Shown here: in pieces, positions 38,901-47,000 of the stretch
How the letters are laid out: every line of letters starts with the position of its first letter
How positions within the stretch are numbered: position 1 is the first letter of the stretch
Assembly: GCA_030248225.1 (NCBI GenBank)
Contig: JASANE010001525.1
Location: 38,910-102,909, forward strand
DNA: 64,000 nucleotides
Direction of reading: 5' to 3'
From: Trileptium ribeirensis
Taxonomy: Eukaryota > Nematoda > Enoplea > Enoplida > Thoracostomopsidae
Notes under the pieces: model-generated
What the model saw: only the letters and a program-made list of their open reading frames with translations
Told to the model about the DNA's origin: nothing
Databases searched by the model: none
Made by a program: the position numbers and the translations under genes

Positions 38901-41900
38901 CAGGCGATATAAGCCAGAATTGAGCAGCAGCAGCGGTAGTCGTGGGTCGTTTTAGGCCATCAGCCGAACGTCTGAGAACTGTGCGACCGTGAGTTAACGT
39001 CTAGCCGGTGGCTGACGGCCTTTTGCTAACATTTTTCTGACGTTATCGGTCGAGAAAAATGTCGGCTGTCCGTTAGCAATAATTTTGTGTCGTTAACGGC
39101 CGTGAATGCCCTTTGCTAGCCGTTTTAATTTCTCAACAGTTTCAAATTTCTTACGCATAAACATATTTCGCTTGCAAATTACTCTGACCCTTTGAGTTAT
39201 TGTTTCATCATTTGACTTTGAAATGGCGCCTCGCACCTATATTATATATCATACACATATTTATGTACTGTAAATGTCGTCACAGTTTAACTGTAGCTAC
39301 ATGTTAATTTATATAATTATGAGCAACAATGCAACAAATATATGTGACCCTACAACAGACGAAGGGTTAACAAGAAACGATCACAAGAATCGATTGAAAC
39401 CTACCAAGGCTCTATGGAGTATGACAAATAATCTAATGTATCCGCAGACGAAGCAACTTCCTTCGACAGAGCGGGAGCAAATTACTAAAAAGGATAAGCG
39501 AAAGTCCAACAACAGGACCGTCAAGGGGACACATCATGCTAGTTAGGAGGTGACTTCTGTTATTAAACCTGCCGTTGGAGTCCGGTGTTCGACTCCACAC
39601 AATTGACGATGACTTGACAATCACAAGATGTTTGTATAAGCAAAGTGTTTCAAAGCCAGGATACGTATTGTATAGAAAGGAATGGTGCTAAAATAAACAA
39701 ATCTTGGTTTAAGCGTACATTGGAAAACTCATAAGCGGCTTACCAAGAAATCACGCGGAAAGTAATAAGTGTTTGTCAAAACTAACAGCTAATTGTACGA
39801 ACACATACCCACCATTTTTACTCAAAGTGATGAGTTGTGATACAAGGTCAAATGAATAAATTTGGACCTCAAGTCTTAAAATGTTCCCATGACAGTAATT
39901 GATTGTCTGTTCGGATGAAACGATCTACAGAGAATTTATCTCTCCTAGGTTTCGGAGTACATGTCACCGTTTGAGCGCTGCACCTTAACATAATGTAAAA
40001 TCACTAATATAGGTAAAACATCACTGGACATAAGCAAGGTGTTTTGGCTTTATAAAATTGTGCAGCGGATAATATTGGCATGGCCATCAGAAAAAAACTA
40101 CGTCGTTAATTGGACCTGTGGTGTCTATTAGCGTCATAACCATTAATAGTTGTTTACTGATGAAAAGAAACTGACTTGGTCAAGTAACAACGTAACTCTT
40201 AAATGATGACGCCAGTCCATAACGGTCTTGACTTGCTACAACTACACAGTCCTTAGTTTGGGTTAAGCATGCACTTGAGCTGTTTATAGACTTTCAGGCG
40301 GAAGGTTCCTCTCTATCTACGAGTGTTACTTGACGAAACTTGGGTGTCTGCTGGTGGATAAGCTAAACTCGGGCTGATCCATATTTATCGAACAGGATTG
40401 TCGGATTTAGCAAATGTATACTATGCCAAATCATATAAACGCAATGAACAATTCTACTAGGTACAGTTGCGTTGTTAACCCTTGGAATATATTGTACATT
40501 GCCCTTGGTATCATCAATTAATTATACTTTATACATATGTGGGTTCAACGACCGTTTTATGCTATGCGCAAAATATCGTATTTATTCAACAATAAAAAGT
40601 TAAATGGCTTTTGTTAAGTTAAAGATGGGATTGTGACAGTGATTTTAGGTCGAAAGTATTCGCCAAAATCAATTAGACATAAAACCAAATCAGTGATTAA
40701 AATTTAAGTAGTTGGTATGTTATCATCATCAAGTAACTGTGGAAACCATGTGCGCGCGTGAAACAGAGTACTTGCGTAATTGTAGTCATGGCATCACAGA
40801 GGTTCAGTGTGATCTAACTATCAGGCTCAATTTACGTCAAACGGTAATGCTAATAAATTGCAACCTCAAGATAATAGTTCTAATAACGAATATATGCGAA
40901 GGACAGATGGAGACGTACGATATTTGTGATTAATTGTTCTCAGATGTGCATCTATTAAATATTGTGAAAACGTGTAAAATGTTGTGAGCCCAGCATTTAC
41001 TTTAAGTAGAATTCAAACTAAAACAAGGATTGGCAATTCATTAAACCATGGCTTGGTTCGTATCAAACTTTCTGTCAGCTATTAGCACCTAAATCGGGAC
41101 ATCCGGCAAGCTTGTGAATAGGCATTGTCATCGGTTCTTGCTGCATTTTCTGTCAGCTATTCGAACCTAGATTGGCTTATCGGTCAAGATTTGGGGCGAA
41201 CTCTATCATTGCTGTTTTCTGTTTGATGTGTTCTTTATATTACGTTTCATGATGAGACCACACTTCTCCTCGGAAGGGCCGGCCAAAAAATATCCTGGCA
41301 GAAAAGCTCACAACTTTGAGCTTCGGGAACTCAGCGTCCACTACCTACTGCTCTGCCATCTGCCGACAAGGGTGGCGTCTTCGCTGGTCCCTTGGCTCGT
41401 TGTCTTTTTATGGAATAACGTTTGACATCACATATGGAGGAAAAGACAAATATTAAATTTATCAGTGTTGTAAATAATAATCGCTGTAAAACTTTGATAT
41501 CCAATGTGAAACTTAAGGAAAATTGCAAACCAAAATATGGGGTTTCGGAGAAATGGACTTTTGCTGAAATGGATTGAAGTTGGGCTGGGATTTAGCGGAT
41601 CTTGGACCGAGAGTAAATTCTTGTACCGAGAGTAAATTCTTGTAAAATGCCAACGTTAAAAAATGCATCTCAGCCGCATACTTCATTTCCGACCGACCTA
41701 GCTGGTCAAAATCACTGCAAGCGCTCACCAAAAGGGGCATTTATTCAATCCGCCAGTCGTGATAAAATAATTATTGAGTGCTAGCAAATATGATCAAGCG
41801 TTGACAATCCATCGGGATTGGATTAGTACATTACCAGATCGTAGTCGGGTTCACGCCTTGGACAGTGTGTCCCTATTTATCAACGTATAAGTGTCTGCGC

Positions 41901-44900
41901 GATAGGGTCATTAGGCGTCCGCGAGACCGTCCCATTGTGGGAACCACATAGGCATAAAGACATTTCACATTGGAAATGTCGTTCAAAAATTGTGATATAA
42001 CAAGAATCAAGATCCAGCCGGTTATCGTTCATCTACTTCGTCAAGTCAACTTTTGGTCTTATTTATCAATAAGAGGACAAATATAAAATGACCAGTGTTT
42101 GTCAAAACAAAATAAACAACCGGTTCATCAAAATATAATGTGAACCGACACATTGGATATGTCGTTCAAAAATTGTGATATAACAAGAATCAAGATCCAG
42201 CCGGTTATCGTTCATCTACTTCGTCAAGTCAACTTTTGGTCTTATTTATCAATAAGAGGACAAATATACAATGACCAGTGTTTGTCAAAACAAAATAAAC
42301 AACCGGTTCATCAAAATATAATGTGAACCGACACATTGGATATGTCGTTCAAAAATTGTGATATAACAAGAATCAAGATCCAGCCGGTTATCGTTCATCT
42401 ACTTCGTCAAGTCAACATTTGGTCTTATTTATCAATAAGAGGACAAATATAAAATGACCAGTGTTTGTCAAAACAAAATAAACAACTGGTTCATCAAAAT
42501 ATAATGTGAACCGATGAGCACTGTAAGACTCAAAAGTTCAGAACTCTCAATTGAGTCGCTATGTACTAGCTTCTGGGTCGTGAGAAATTGACAACCTATC
42601 CCACTGACGAGGAGTGACTCAAAATCAATATCTCGGCAATAAGGCGTTGAAAATGAACGCGGAGAAAGTGGGAGGATTCAAATAGGAACAGGAGATAAAA
42701 TTTAGAAGCGAGGTTAGTATGAAAATTTAAGCCAACTTAATACAATAACCCGAACACGGTGTGATTGTGGAAATTTGCGACTACACCACTTTTAGGCTCC
42801 CTTCGGAAGGTAGTCGGAAACTACGGGTCGACCTTATTACCTATACATAGGCCTAGAGGTCTACTCTTCCTGGGGGAACTTTAGTAATCATACTACATAT
42901 AGAAACGAGTGCCACTCAAATGTGCCGGGCCGAACGCCCTGGTAAAGCCCCCCTGCGGTCTGCTAAGCTAATCAGTTCCTTGAGACTAAGCGTAGTCTTC
43001 TCCCTTGAGAGTGGAGGAACAGGGGTCATATGGGCATCGTTCCCGGGAAGTCGGCGGTGCAGCTGGGTAACCCCTCAAGGCTAGTGGGAGATGTTTTTCT
43101 TTTGGTTCGTCTAAATCAATAATTATTCACTCTAGTTAGTTAAATTACAGGAATTGATAAAAGACTTCAATGCTGGGTGGTGCCAACACTATAGTCAGCA
43201 CGGTTTGGCCACAATCCGTATATATATGTCTAGGAGTGGGAATTTTAACGGTTGGTTAGTATGGCTCATCTAAATCCTTCATTTGCAAATGAAGCGAATT
43301 CTCGGACAAATATTGAAGTTGTTACGTAAATTTGTGTGGTAATACAAGAATAGCCTTGGCTAAGGGAAGTTATTGGTCTGCGGCCGGCTGTTGTGTGTCA
43401 GGACGTTTTTCAACCATAAGAGTAGCCGGGAACAACGTTTGGGAGGGGTATGGTTATCGAGAGGTTCCTGGTAAATAGTAATGGCCATTGTTCCTAACTT
43501 AACTATAAGGAAATCCTACTACCCAGAGGTATAGGTGGGGAGGCGCCTAGGTCAACAGCTGGCTACGCTCGTGTGTTCAACACTAATATAAGCTATCTGT
43601 GCGGAAACGCTCTGACGCAGCAGTTAAATGCGATCTGTACTGGATGGATTTTCATAGCTCTGTGCATTTTTTGTTGCCAATTTCAATCTGACAAGGGAAA
43701 TGGCCTATGTCGCCTATTTAGTTTGACGTTATACTGCTAGAAACAAGTACAGTGTATCGTGGTGGAAGTACCCCGATTTAAGCTTAGGCTTAGTGGAAAG
43801 ACATATAAAATATGCTAAGGTTAGGTAGGCTAGTGCTTAGGTTTAGTATATAGTATCAATTATAGATAGCATGCGTTCAACTTCTCTATCTTCAATTCCA
43901 CCATCAGCAAGTTTGACTGTTTCGTTATCTGATAACTCGTCCGGTGGTAAAAAATCAGACACTGTCAGACTCAAATGTATAGTCGTCATGACTGCCAAAT
44001 ATTACCCTACTCATGTTTTCAAAGCACTAGCGCTACCAGTTCTAAAAATTAAAGCCGTAATTATCAGTGCTGCGATATAATGTAATATATACATGAATTT
44101 TAATAGTTGCAGAATGTAACTGAACGCAGATATCGTGTTACCAAACTGAATAATTTGAACTGAAATGTCAATGTTCCCTCGACTCAAGATTTGATTGTTT
44201 TGGAGACATCAACAGTAATCTTTGTGCTTTACTGAGATGCCACACATTGAAAATTACATATCTTCAACATACGCCCGGCCCATAAATTTACGGGCTGTCA
44301 TGCTGTTACAGAATTAACAGCCCGTATTATTGGCTCTGCAGCGAATCGGTTAACTGATGATGGATGCATCAACAGGAGAGATCGTACAGAATGCCCAATT
44401 TCGAATATGAATTTCTTATTGTGTCTTTTGTCATAGTATTGCCTGAAATATTGAAAGCCTATGCTGCAAATAAACTCTTTCGGTTTTTCAACATACTCTT
44501 GAAGCATTAAATGCATCCTGTAGCTCATATAGAAATGGGTATTAGTTTTTCTAAGAATTTTATCTATTTTAAAGTTAACCCTAAATTTAACGGAGGTTTA
44601 TAGTGGTTCGCGTTTTAGGGCCGTGTCTGCTTTTGGCTTTCTATAATGTTAGCGTCATATATGTGTAGTTATAAATATAGTATATGACTATGTGTAGATA
44701 TACTTTATAGAAAAATTTTAGCCCATATATATATACTACAATTTCTGTATAGCAATTTTTGTTTAGATATTTAACGCCATTCCATTATTGTCTTCTGCCG
44801 GCGCTAGAGCAGCAACATCGAAAACCAGCTAGCTTGCTACGGGAAGATTTTCACAGATATTTGCCAACAATTAAAATGTTTTTGCGTTGCGGATGTGACA

Positions 44901-45172
44901 GTTTAGGCTTGGCGACATGGTATTCGAACCATCCAGCGTTTTCGCCAAAGACATGTGGTTCGTCGATGCCGCCTGGAACGAAAGATCCCGAGTTTTCAGT
45001 ATGGCTCAGTGCGAACACTCCAGAAAGTTTAAAGCATATATGCCGTGCATATATTCAAAATCGGCTTGGTTTTACGACAGTTCGACACAAGTATTGTTTG
45101 CGCAAAATTAAAACTTTTGACATTCCAGAGTCCCTTAAGGTTTATCTGTCAAGACGTCTTATACAGTTATAA
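20841..45172 (+). CDS. Ankyrin-repeat and SOCS-box (ASB-type) protein, six exons, 335 aa
   Basis: Spliced gene: 20841-20982, 28421-28527, 29337-29451, 35488-35606, 36935-37053, 44767-45172. All junctions are GT..AG and phases match (1,0,1,0,2), giving 335 codons plus TAA. Visible in the protein: Met-Gly start; a degenerate helical pair at about 25-52; ankyrin repeats at about 66-96, 98-128, 131-165, 168-199 and 201-250, with TALLEAV, SPLHRAA, SPLHICV, ITLHYAA and TPFHYCL cores; a C-terminal SOCS box at 286-335 with BC box SLKHICRAYI and a Cul5-type IPESLKVYL. Known for the family: ASB proteins use the SOCS box to bind elongin B/C and cullin-5 and present substrates held by the ankyrin repeats for ubiquitination. 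Inference: a cullin-5 ligase receptor whose substrate cannot be read from sequence. I do not assign it to a numbered ASB subfamily. The ~35 residues between the last repeat and the SOCS box have no recognisable domain. Confidence 0.9.
22585..22602. repeat. 18-bp perfect palindrome with E-box centre
   Basis: CGTGTACACGTGTACACG; the centre CACGTG is an E-box consensus. Lies in intron 1; may be chance or an intronic regulatory site. Confidence 0.4.
23253..23761. mobile_element. 509-bp element with long inverted ends and TAA target duplication
   Basis: The left end (TGCGGCGTTCACGTTATAAT then GTCCCC) is matched perfectly by the reverse complement of the right end over 26 bp and imperfectly for about 20 bp more (tttggaac). 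Both ends abut TAA (23250-23252 and 23762-23764). A 3-bp TWA-type duplication is typical of PIF/Harbinger non-autonomous elements. No coding interior. Confidence 0.65.
25207..25614. repeat. Purine-rich minisatellite bracketed by inverted repeats
   Basis: 25255-25575 is nearly all A/G on the plus strand, built from degenerate gttgggaaga/gatggaaagttgagaacatgg words of about 10-12 bp. It is flanked by TGTGTCTCTGTA-type ends at 25207-25229 and their reverse complement at 25592-25614 (19 of 23 matching). The open frames here (25184-25615 minus, 25353-25619 plus) are translations of the repeat. Confidence 0.65.
25860..26260. repeat. GGCAAAAATT-type interspersed repeat, copy 1
   Basis: A core of ttggcaaaaa/aattggcaaat/aaattggcaaaaatgaggg words (25985-26140) lies between GC-rich flanks (ggaccccctcgggacaac; gaggaatccgatggcctcc). 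Related to copies at 30430-30720, 31690-32080 and 33580-34115. Confidence 0.5.
27364..28404. mobile_element. 1.04-kb TA-flanked MITE made of palindrome repeats
   Basis: Ends: CAATAGAGTGCGCTTTAG on the left and the reverse complement of CACTGTGGTGCGGTTTTA on the right, each next to TA (27362-27363, 28405-28406). Further in, 27491-27540 and 28310-28355 are long inverted matches (gcagctttcac...tgcaaaaaccggg). The interior from about 27530 to 28300 is an array of degenerate palindromes of the form GTCTCTTACAGCT-n-CTGTAAGAGAC. TA duplication suggests mobilisation by a Tc1/mariner-type transposase. The right end is 16 bp from ASB exon 2. Confidence 0.65.
28421..28527 (+). CDS. ASB gene exon 2
   Basis: 107 nt, phase 1 in and phase 0 out; acceptor cattatttag, donor gttggt. 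Joins to exon 1 to read ...LNVGVDVNYPW..., then carries most of ankyrin repeat 1 (DGATALLEAVSLNHIGAVK). The acceptor lies only 16 bp after the end of a MITE-like element, so its upstream context is partly transposon-derived. Confidence 0.9.
28528..29336 (+). other. ASB intron 2 (809 bp)
   Basis: Shortest intron, AT-rich, donor gttggt and acceptor tacgtttag. I see no repeat or gene in it. Confidence 0.85.
29337..29451 (+). CDS. ASB gene exon 3
   Basis: 115 nt, phase 0 in and phase 1 out; donor gttagc. Encodes ALVEAGASVHTLDRDGMSPL and on through HRAAYHGRHVIARMLVDA: the end of repeat 1 and nearly all of repeat 2. This is a textbook ankyrin consensus (DG-x-SPLH-x-AA-x-x-G), the clearest coding segment in the window. 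Confidence 0.93.
30430..30720. repeat. GGCAAAAATT-type repeat, copy 2 (short core)
   Basis: Only a brief core (aaaatttacaaaaatggg...aaaatcggcaaaag) between GC-rich flanks. Confidence 0.35.
31690..32080. repeat. GGCAAAAATT-type repeat, copy 3 (reverse orientation)
   Basis: The core reads aattttgccaattattgcg...tttttggcaattttacc...tttgccaaattt, the reverse complement sense of copy 1, followed by gcccgaggaggtag and a GC-rich flank. Confidence 0.45.
33338..33402. repeat. Hairpin with 12-bp perfect stem
   Basis: GGGTTAAAACCA at 33338-33349 and its complement at 33391-33402, with a nested gtcac/gtgac match in the loop. Confidence 0.45.
33580..34115. repeat. GGCAAAAATT-type repeat, copy 4 (reverse orientation)
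   Basis: Core 33838-33970 (aatttttgccaattttcac, ttttggccaatttcc, gatttttgccgattttc) with GC-rich flanks on both sides. It generates a spurious 179-codon open frame. Confidence 0.5.
34616..34895 (+). mobile_element. Family A: tRNA-like element with TTAA-bounded inverted ends, copy 1
   Basis: 280 bp, best-preserved copy. Left end TTAATCCTCTCATGCCC, right end GGGCATGAAAGGGTTAA: inverse matches at 15 of 17 positions, both starting at TTAA as in piggyBac-type insertions. Inside: a 16-bp perfect palindrome GGTTCCTTAAGGAACC (34743-34758), an A-box TAGCTCAGTAG (34776-34786) and a B-box GGTTCGATCC (34819-34828) at tRNA-like spacing. No open reading frame of its own. Confidence 0.75.
34919..35174 (+). 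mobile_element. Family A element, copy 2
   Basis: Same layout as copy 1 and closely similar. CTAATCCTCTCATGCCC to GGGCATGAAAGGGTTAA; B-box GGTTCGATCC at 35098-35107. It differs by a deletion between A- and B-boxes. Only 23 bp separate it from copy 1. Confidence 0.75.
35488..35606 (+). CDS. ASB gene exon 4
   Basis: 119 nt, phase 1 in and phase 0 out. The acceptor is ctttttcag at 35487; a second AG three bases later would drop one alanine. I chose the first because it keeps the usual LxxAxAD spacing between repeats. Encodes AADIHGVDQDGNSPLHICVK and the rest of repeat 3, ending TLIDCGAD; donor gtaagc. Confidence 0.92.
35607..36934 (+). other. ASB intron 4 (1.3 kb)
   Basis: Contains a near-perfect 125-bp x 4 tandem array (35741-36240) soon after the donor. 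The rest is AT-rich, ending in a long pyrimidine tract before acceptor aattttag. Confidence 0.85.
35741..36240. repeat. 125-bp tandem repeat, four near-identical copies
   Basis: Units begin at 35741, 35866, 35991 and 36116 (atacaattgccagc...). Exact 125-bp period with only isolated differences, such as tctcttaaat versus tctgttaaat in the last copy. Lies 135 bp after ASB exon 4. Confidence 0.95.
36935..37053 (+). CDS. ASB gene exon 5
   Basis: 119 nt, phase 0 in and phase 2 out; strong pyrimidine tract and acceptor ttttag, donor gtaagt. Encodes ISKENNRGLITLHYAASRAL then PVFAHVLIEMGSDIDAFDK: the end of repeat 3 and all of repeat 4. The last codon is completed by the first base of exon 6 (Glu201). 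Confidence 0.92.
37350..37614 (-). mobile_element. Family A-like element, minus orientation, copy 1
   Basis: On the minus strand it starts TTAACTCTTTTCC and carries the tRNA-like segment with a decayed B-box. It is a sister of 37638-37908 (shared tttcgtgcacggttgaagaaacttgccgcagc and aacaagtgcatcgcttta). Confidence 0.55.
37638..37908 (-). mobile_element. Family A-like element, minus orientation, copy 2
   Basis: Minus strand: TTAACACTTTCCCGC, then gaggtttcttaaagaaccgag (the family palindrome, decayed), an A-box-like gatagactgtgtgatgg, and B-box GGTTCAACCC. Tandem with the previous copy; forms a subfamily distinct from 34.6-35.2 kb. Confidence 0.6.
41967..42515. repeat. 183-bp tandem repeat, three near-identical copies
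   Basis: Units begin at 41967, 42150 and 42333 (acattggaaatgtcg/acattggatatgtcg). Exact 183-bp period with only a few substitutions. Confidence 0.95.
42770..43090 (-). repeat. Family B tRNA-like repeat, minus orientation
   Basis: The minus strand reads gatgcccatatgacccc, ctcaaggga, then A-box-like TTAGCTTAGCAGACCGC and gggcgttcggcccgg, matching copies at 1.8 and 46.8 kb. Confidence 0.55.
44289..44326. repeat. Hairpin with 10-bp perfect stem upstream of exon 6
   Basis: TACGGGCTGT at 44289-44298 and its complement at 44317-44326, 18-nt loop. Confidence 0.45.
44767..45172 (+). CDS. ASB gene exon 6, last ankyrin repeat and SOCS box
   Basis: 406 nt including TAA; acceptor tttttgtttag. Residues 202-335. 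It begins YLTPFHYCLLPA, the start of the fifth repeat, whose second helix (RYLPTIKMFLRCGCDSLG) is displaced by a roughly 20-residue insertion rich in Gln, Arg and His. A linker with conserved-looking Pro/Trp follows, then the SOCS box from PESLKHICRAYIQNRLG to the C-terminus. BC-box Leu and Cys and the Cul5-box Pro, Leu and Tyr are all present, so the box looks functional. Confidence 0.92.
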
Positions 45173-45196
45173 GCGTTTCGTTGTATAACTTTATGT

Positions 45197-45202
45197 AATA
45201 AA
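45197..45202 (+). terminator. Poly(A) signal AATAAA for the ASB gene
   Basis: Canonical hexamer 25 nt after the stop codon, which would give a very short 3' UTR. Confidence 0.6.
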
Positions 45203-45349
45203 TGTATTTAGTTCATGTATCGGAGCTATAGAAAATATCTGCGTCAGTACGAGTTTTCTTCTTGCTAAAGTTTAAATCTTCAGTTTTGTAATTGCAGTAA
45301 TAAAACCAAAAATAATGAAATTTGCTTTACTACCAGAAAGATTAACAGC

Positions 45350-45606
45350 AATCCTTTTATGTCCATTGGGTACAAATGGATTTAACGCACATAATTTTTT
45401 GTGTTTACTTAGTTTGTTTAGGTTTACGTACATCCTTACCTGTTATCTTTACGCTTGCCTTAAGCAACCTAGCACCGGCTAGATAGCCTATTGTTTTGTT
45501 TACACAGTTTTCTAATGTACAACCCGGTTTGGATCCCTTGCTAGGGCTTGAGTTTGTTAAACATTGCACGACACAAAAATTACTTCGGCATTCAACCATA
45601 CATTAA
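45350..45606 (+). repeat. Family A tRNA-like element downstream of the ASB gene
   Basis: Reads ccttttatgtccattgggtacaaatgg...acgcac...ttgtgtttac...ggtttggatccc (decayed B-box)...gagtttgttaaacattgcacgacac...attacttcggcattcaacc...ttaa, matching the complete copies along their length with heavy substitution. Confidence 0.6.
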
Positions 45607-46694
45607 CAATAGTAAATGAAAAATTTCCACTTGAAAGCAATTCTATTAAAAACTCCTACTATGAAGACTAAGTCGGTTCTTTAAAGATATAACCAACGTT
45701 TACGCCCCTTAACATGACTTGGACAGTGTACTTGACTATCGAATTTGATTTCATTTTCTGGAAACTAAAGTGACCAAAGTGGGCCTGAGAATAGAATTAT
45801 CTTGCTTGGCCTCAGCTCCGAGGTGGGCACGGGACGGGCACCCGCGGGCGGGGCCTGGTACGGGCTCAAAGCTTGAGCTCACGGGTACAAGCGGGTAGAA
45901 GGTACCTGTAACGGTCACAACCGTGCATGTTCAACAATGAGTGCTATTGTCGAAATGACTATGTGGTTCTGATGGCAAACTAAGATCGATTGTCAGGTTC
46001 TAAATAATTAAAGTGTAAGCTCCATAAATATTAGATAGGTCAAATACAAACCGCCAAATGAACCATAGCCGAGCCGATAAAATCTTGGATGTTCTTACTG
46101 TTAGCGGTATACTGTATTATATATCACTTGTTTTAATCATGTTTGTTGCAGAAAAATGTTTTCAATAGCCGACCCCAGCTTTTCTAGATTTACTAGACTC
46201 GGTTGGCCAGACATGGCAGCCTCGGCTCTACAGCAGAGCGGAGTTTGGGCCAAATTTTCACCTGCATTATAATTATCGGCTCTAAAAGCCAGAAATCTAT
46301 GACGACCATGGAAAATTACGAAAAATTGGAAACTGGTGACCCATATGGTAATATATTCGTAAAATATCCTTCCTTTTACAACAAATAGCATATTTTTATG
46401 TTTGAATAAGCGTGTTTTACATAGCTACTACGTTGGCTTCTAAAAGGCGCTTAAACAAAAAATTTGGAAATTGCGATATTTACGTATTTATTTTAACTGC
46501 ATTTATGCGTCTTACTTTAATTACTACTAATCTTGCGTTTTTGTGTCCAGCGCTAAATATTTACCCTGTAACACAATCTGCTAAACTAAAATGTAATAAC
46601 AATTTTTTCAGTAGTACGTCCAGGCTATCGAACCATGAGACATAGCCGCTCCCGGCTCTAACAAACATACTAGCATAGCTTACTTATTTAAGTG
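45607..46694. other. Intergenic, nothing firm
   Basis: A GC-rich patch at 45820-45910 (gggacgggcacccgcgggcgggg). No gene recognised. Confidence 0.4.
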
Positions 46695-47000
46695 TAATAA
46701 CCGGTGACGCAGCTGCATGGCGCAACTTCCTAACACCATGCCCATACGACCCCGGCTATCGTAACCTCAAGGGTGGACCGTGAATACTAAATTTTGAGCC
46801 TATTCTTGGTCAGACCCAAGAAGCTACGGAGCTTAGCAGGCCGCAGGCGCGCTTCACGGGGTGTGTTCGGACCCCGCCCGAAGGGTTGCGTACGTGTCTA
46901 GTATCGGGTATGATTTCTGAGGTCCCCCAGGGAGGCTAGCACCGACACCTGCTCGCAGGTCATGGAGCCTAGCCGCTATTCCCTATCTTAGACTCATCGG
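46695..47000 (+). repeat. Family B tRNA-like repeat
   Basis: Best promoter-like copy: GAGCTTAGCAGG (A-box-like, near 46838) and TGTTCGGACCCCG (B-box-like, near 46862-46875). Shares blocks with 25-365 and 1700-2045. Confidence 0.6.

Larger units (their letters stand above)
37054..44766 (+). other. ASB intron 5 (7.7 kb)
   Basis: Largest intron. It contains two minus-oriented family A elements (about 37350-37614 and 37638-37908), a small foldback around 39030-39061, two tRNA-like B-box sequences near 38430-38455 and 39580-39600, a 183-bp x 3 tandem array (41967-42515), a minus-oriented family B element (about 42770-43090), and a 10-bp-stem hairpin at 44289-44326. A Ser-rich open frame at 43871-44080 does not fit as a cassette exon. 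Confidence 0.8.

Noticed and set aside
40150..40190. Minimal hammerhead ribozyme (CTGATGA followed by GAAAC)
   Set aside because: Only three bases separate the two core motifs, so there is no stem II, and no correctly placed cleavage triplet with stem III was found.
43871..44080. Ser-rich open frame as an extra ASB exon
   Set aside because: With acceptor at 43869 and donor at the GGTG|GTAAAA site it ends in phase 1, while exon 6 needs phase 2; joining would hit a stop.
44298..44528. 76-codon minus-strand frame
   Set aside because: No recognisable domain or splice context; overlaps an intronic hairpin of the plus-strand gene.
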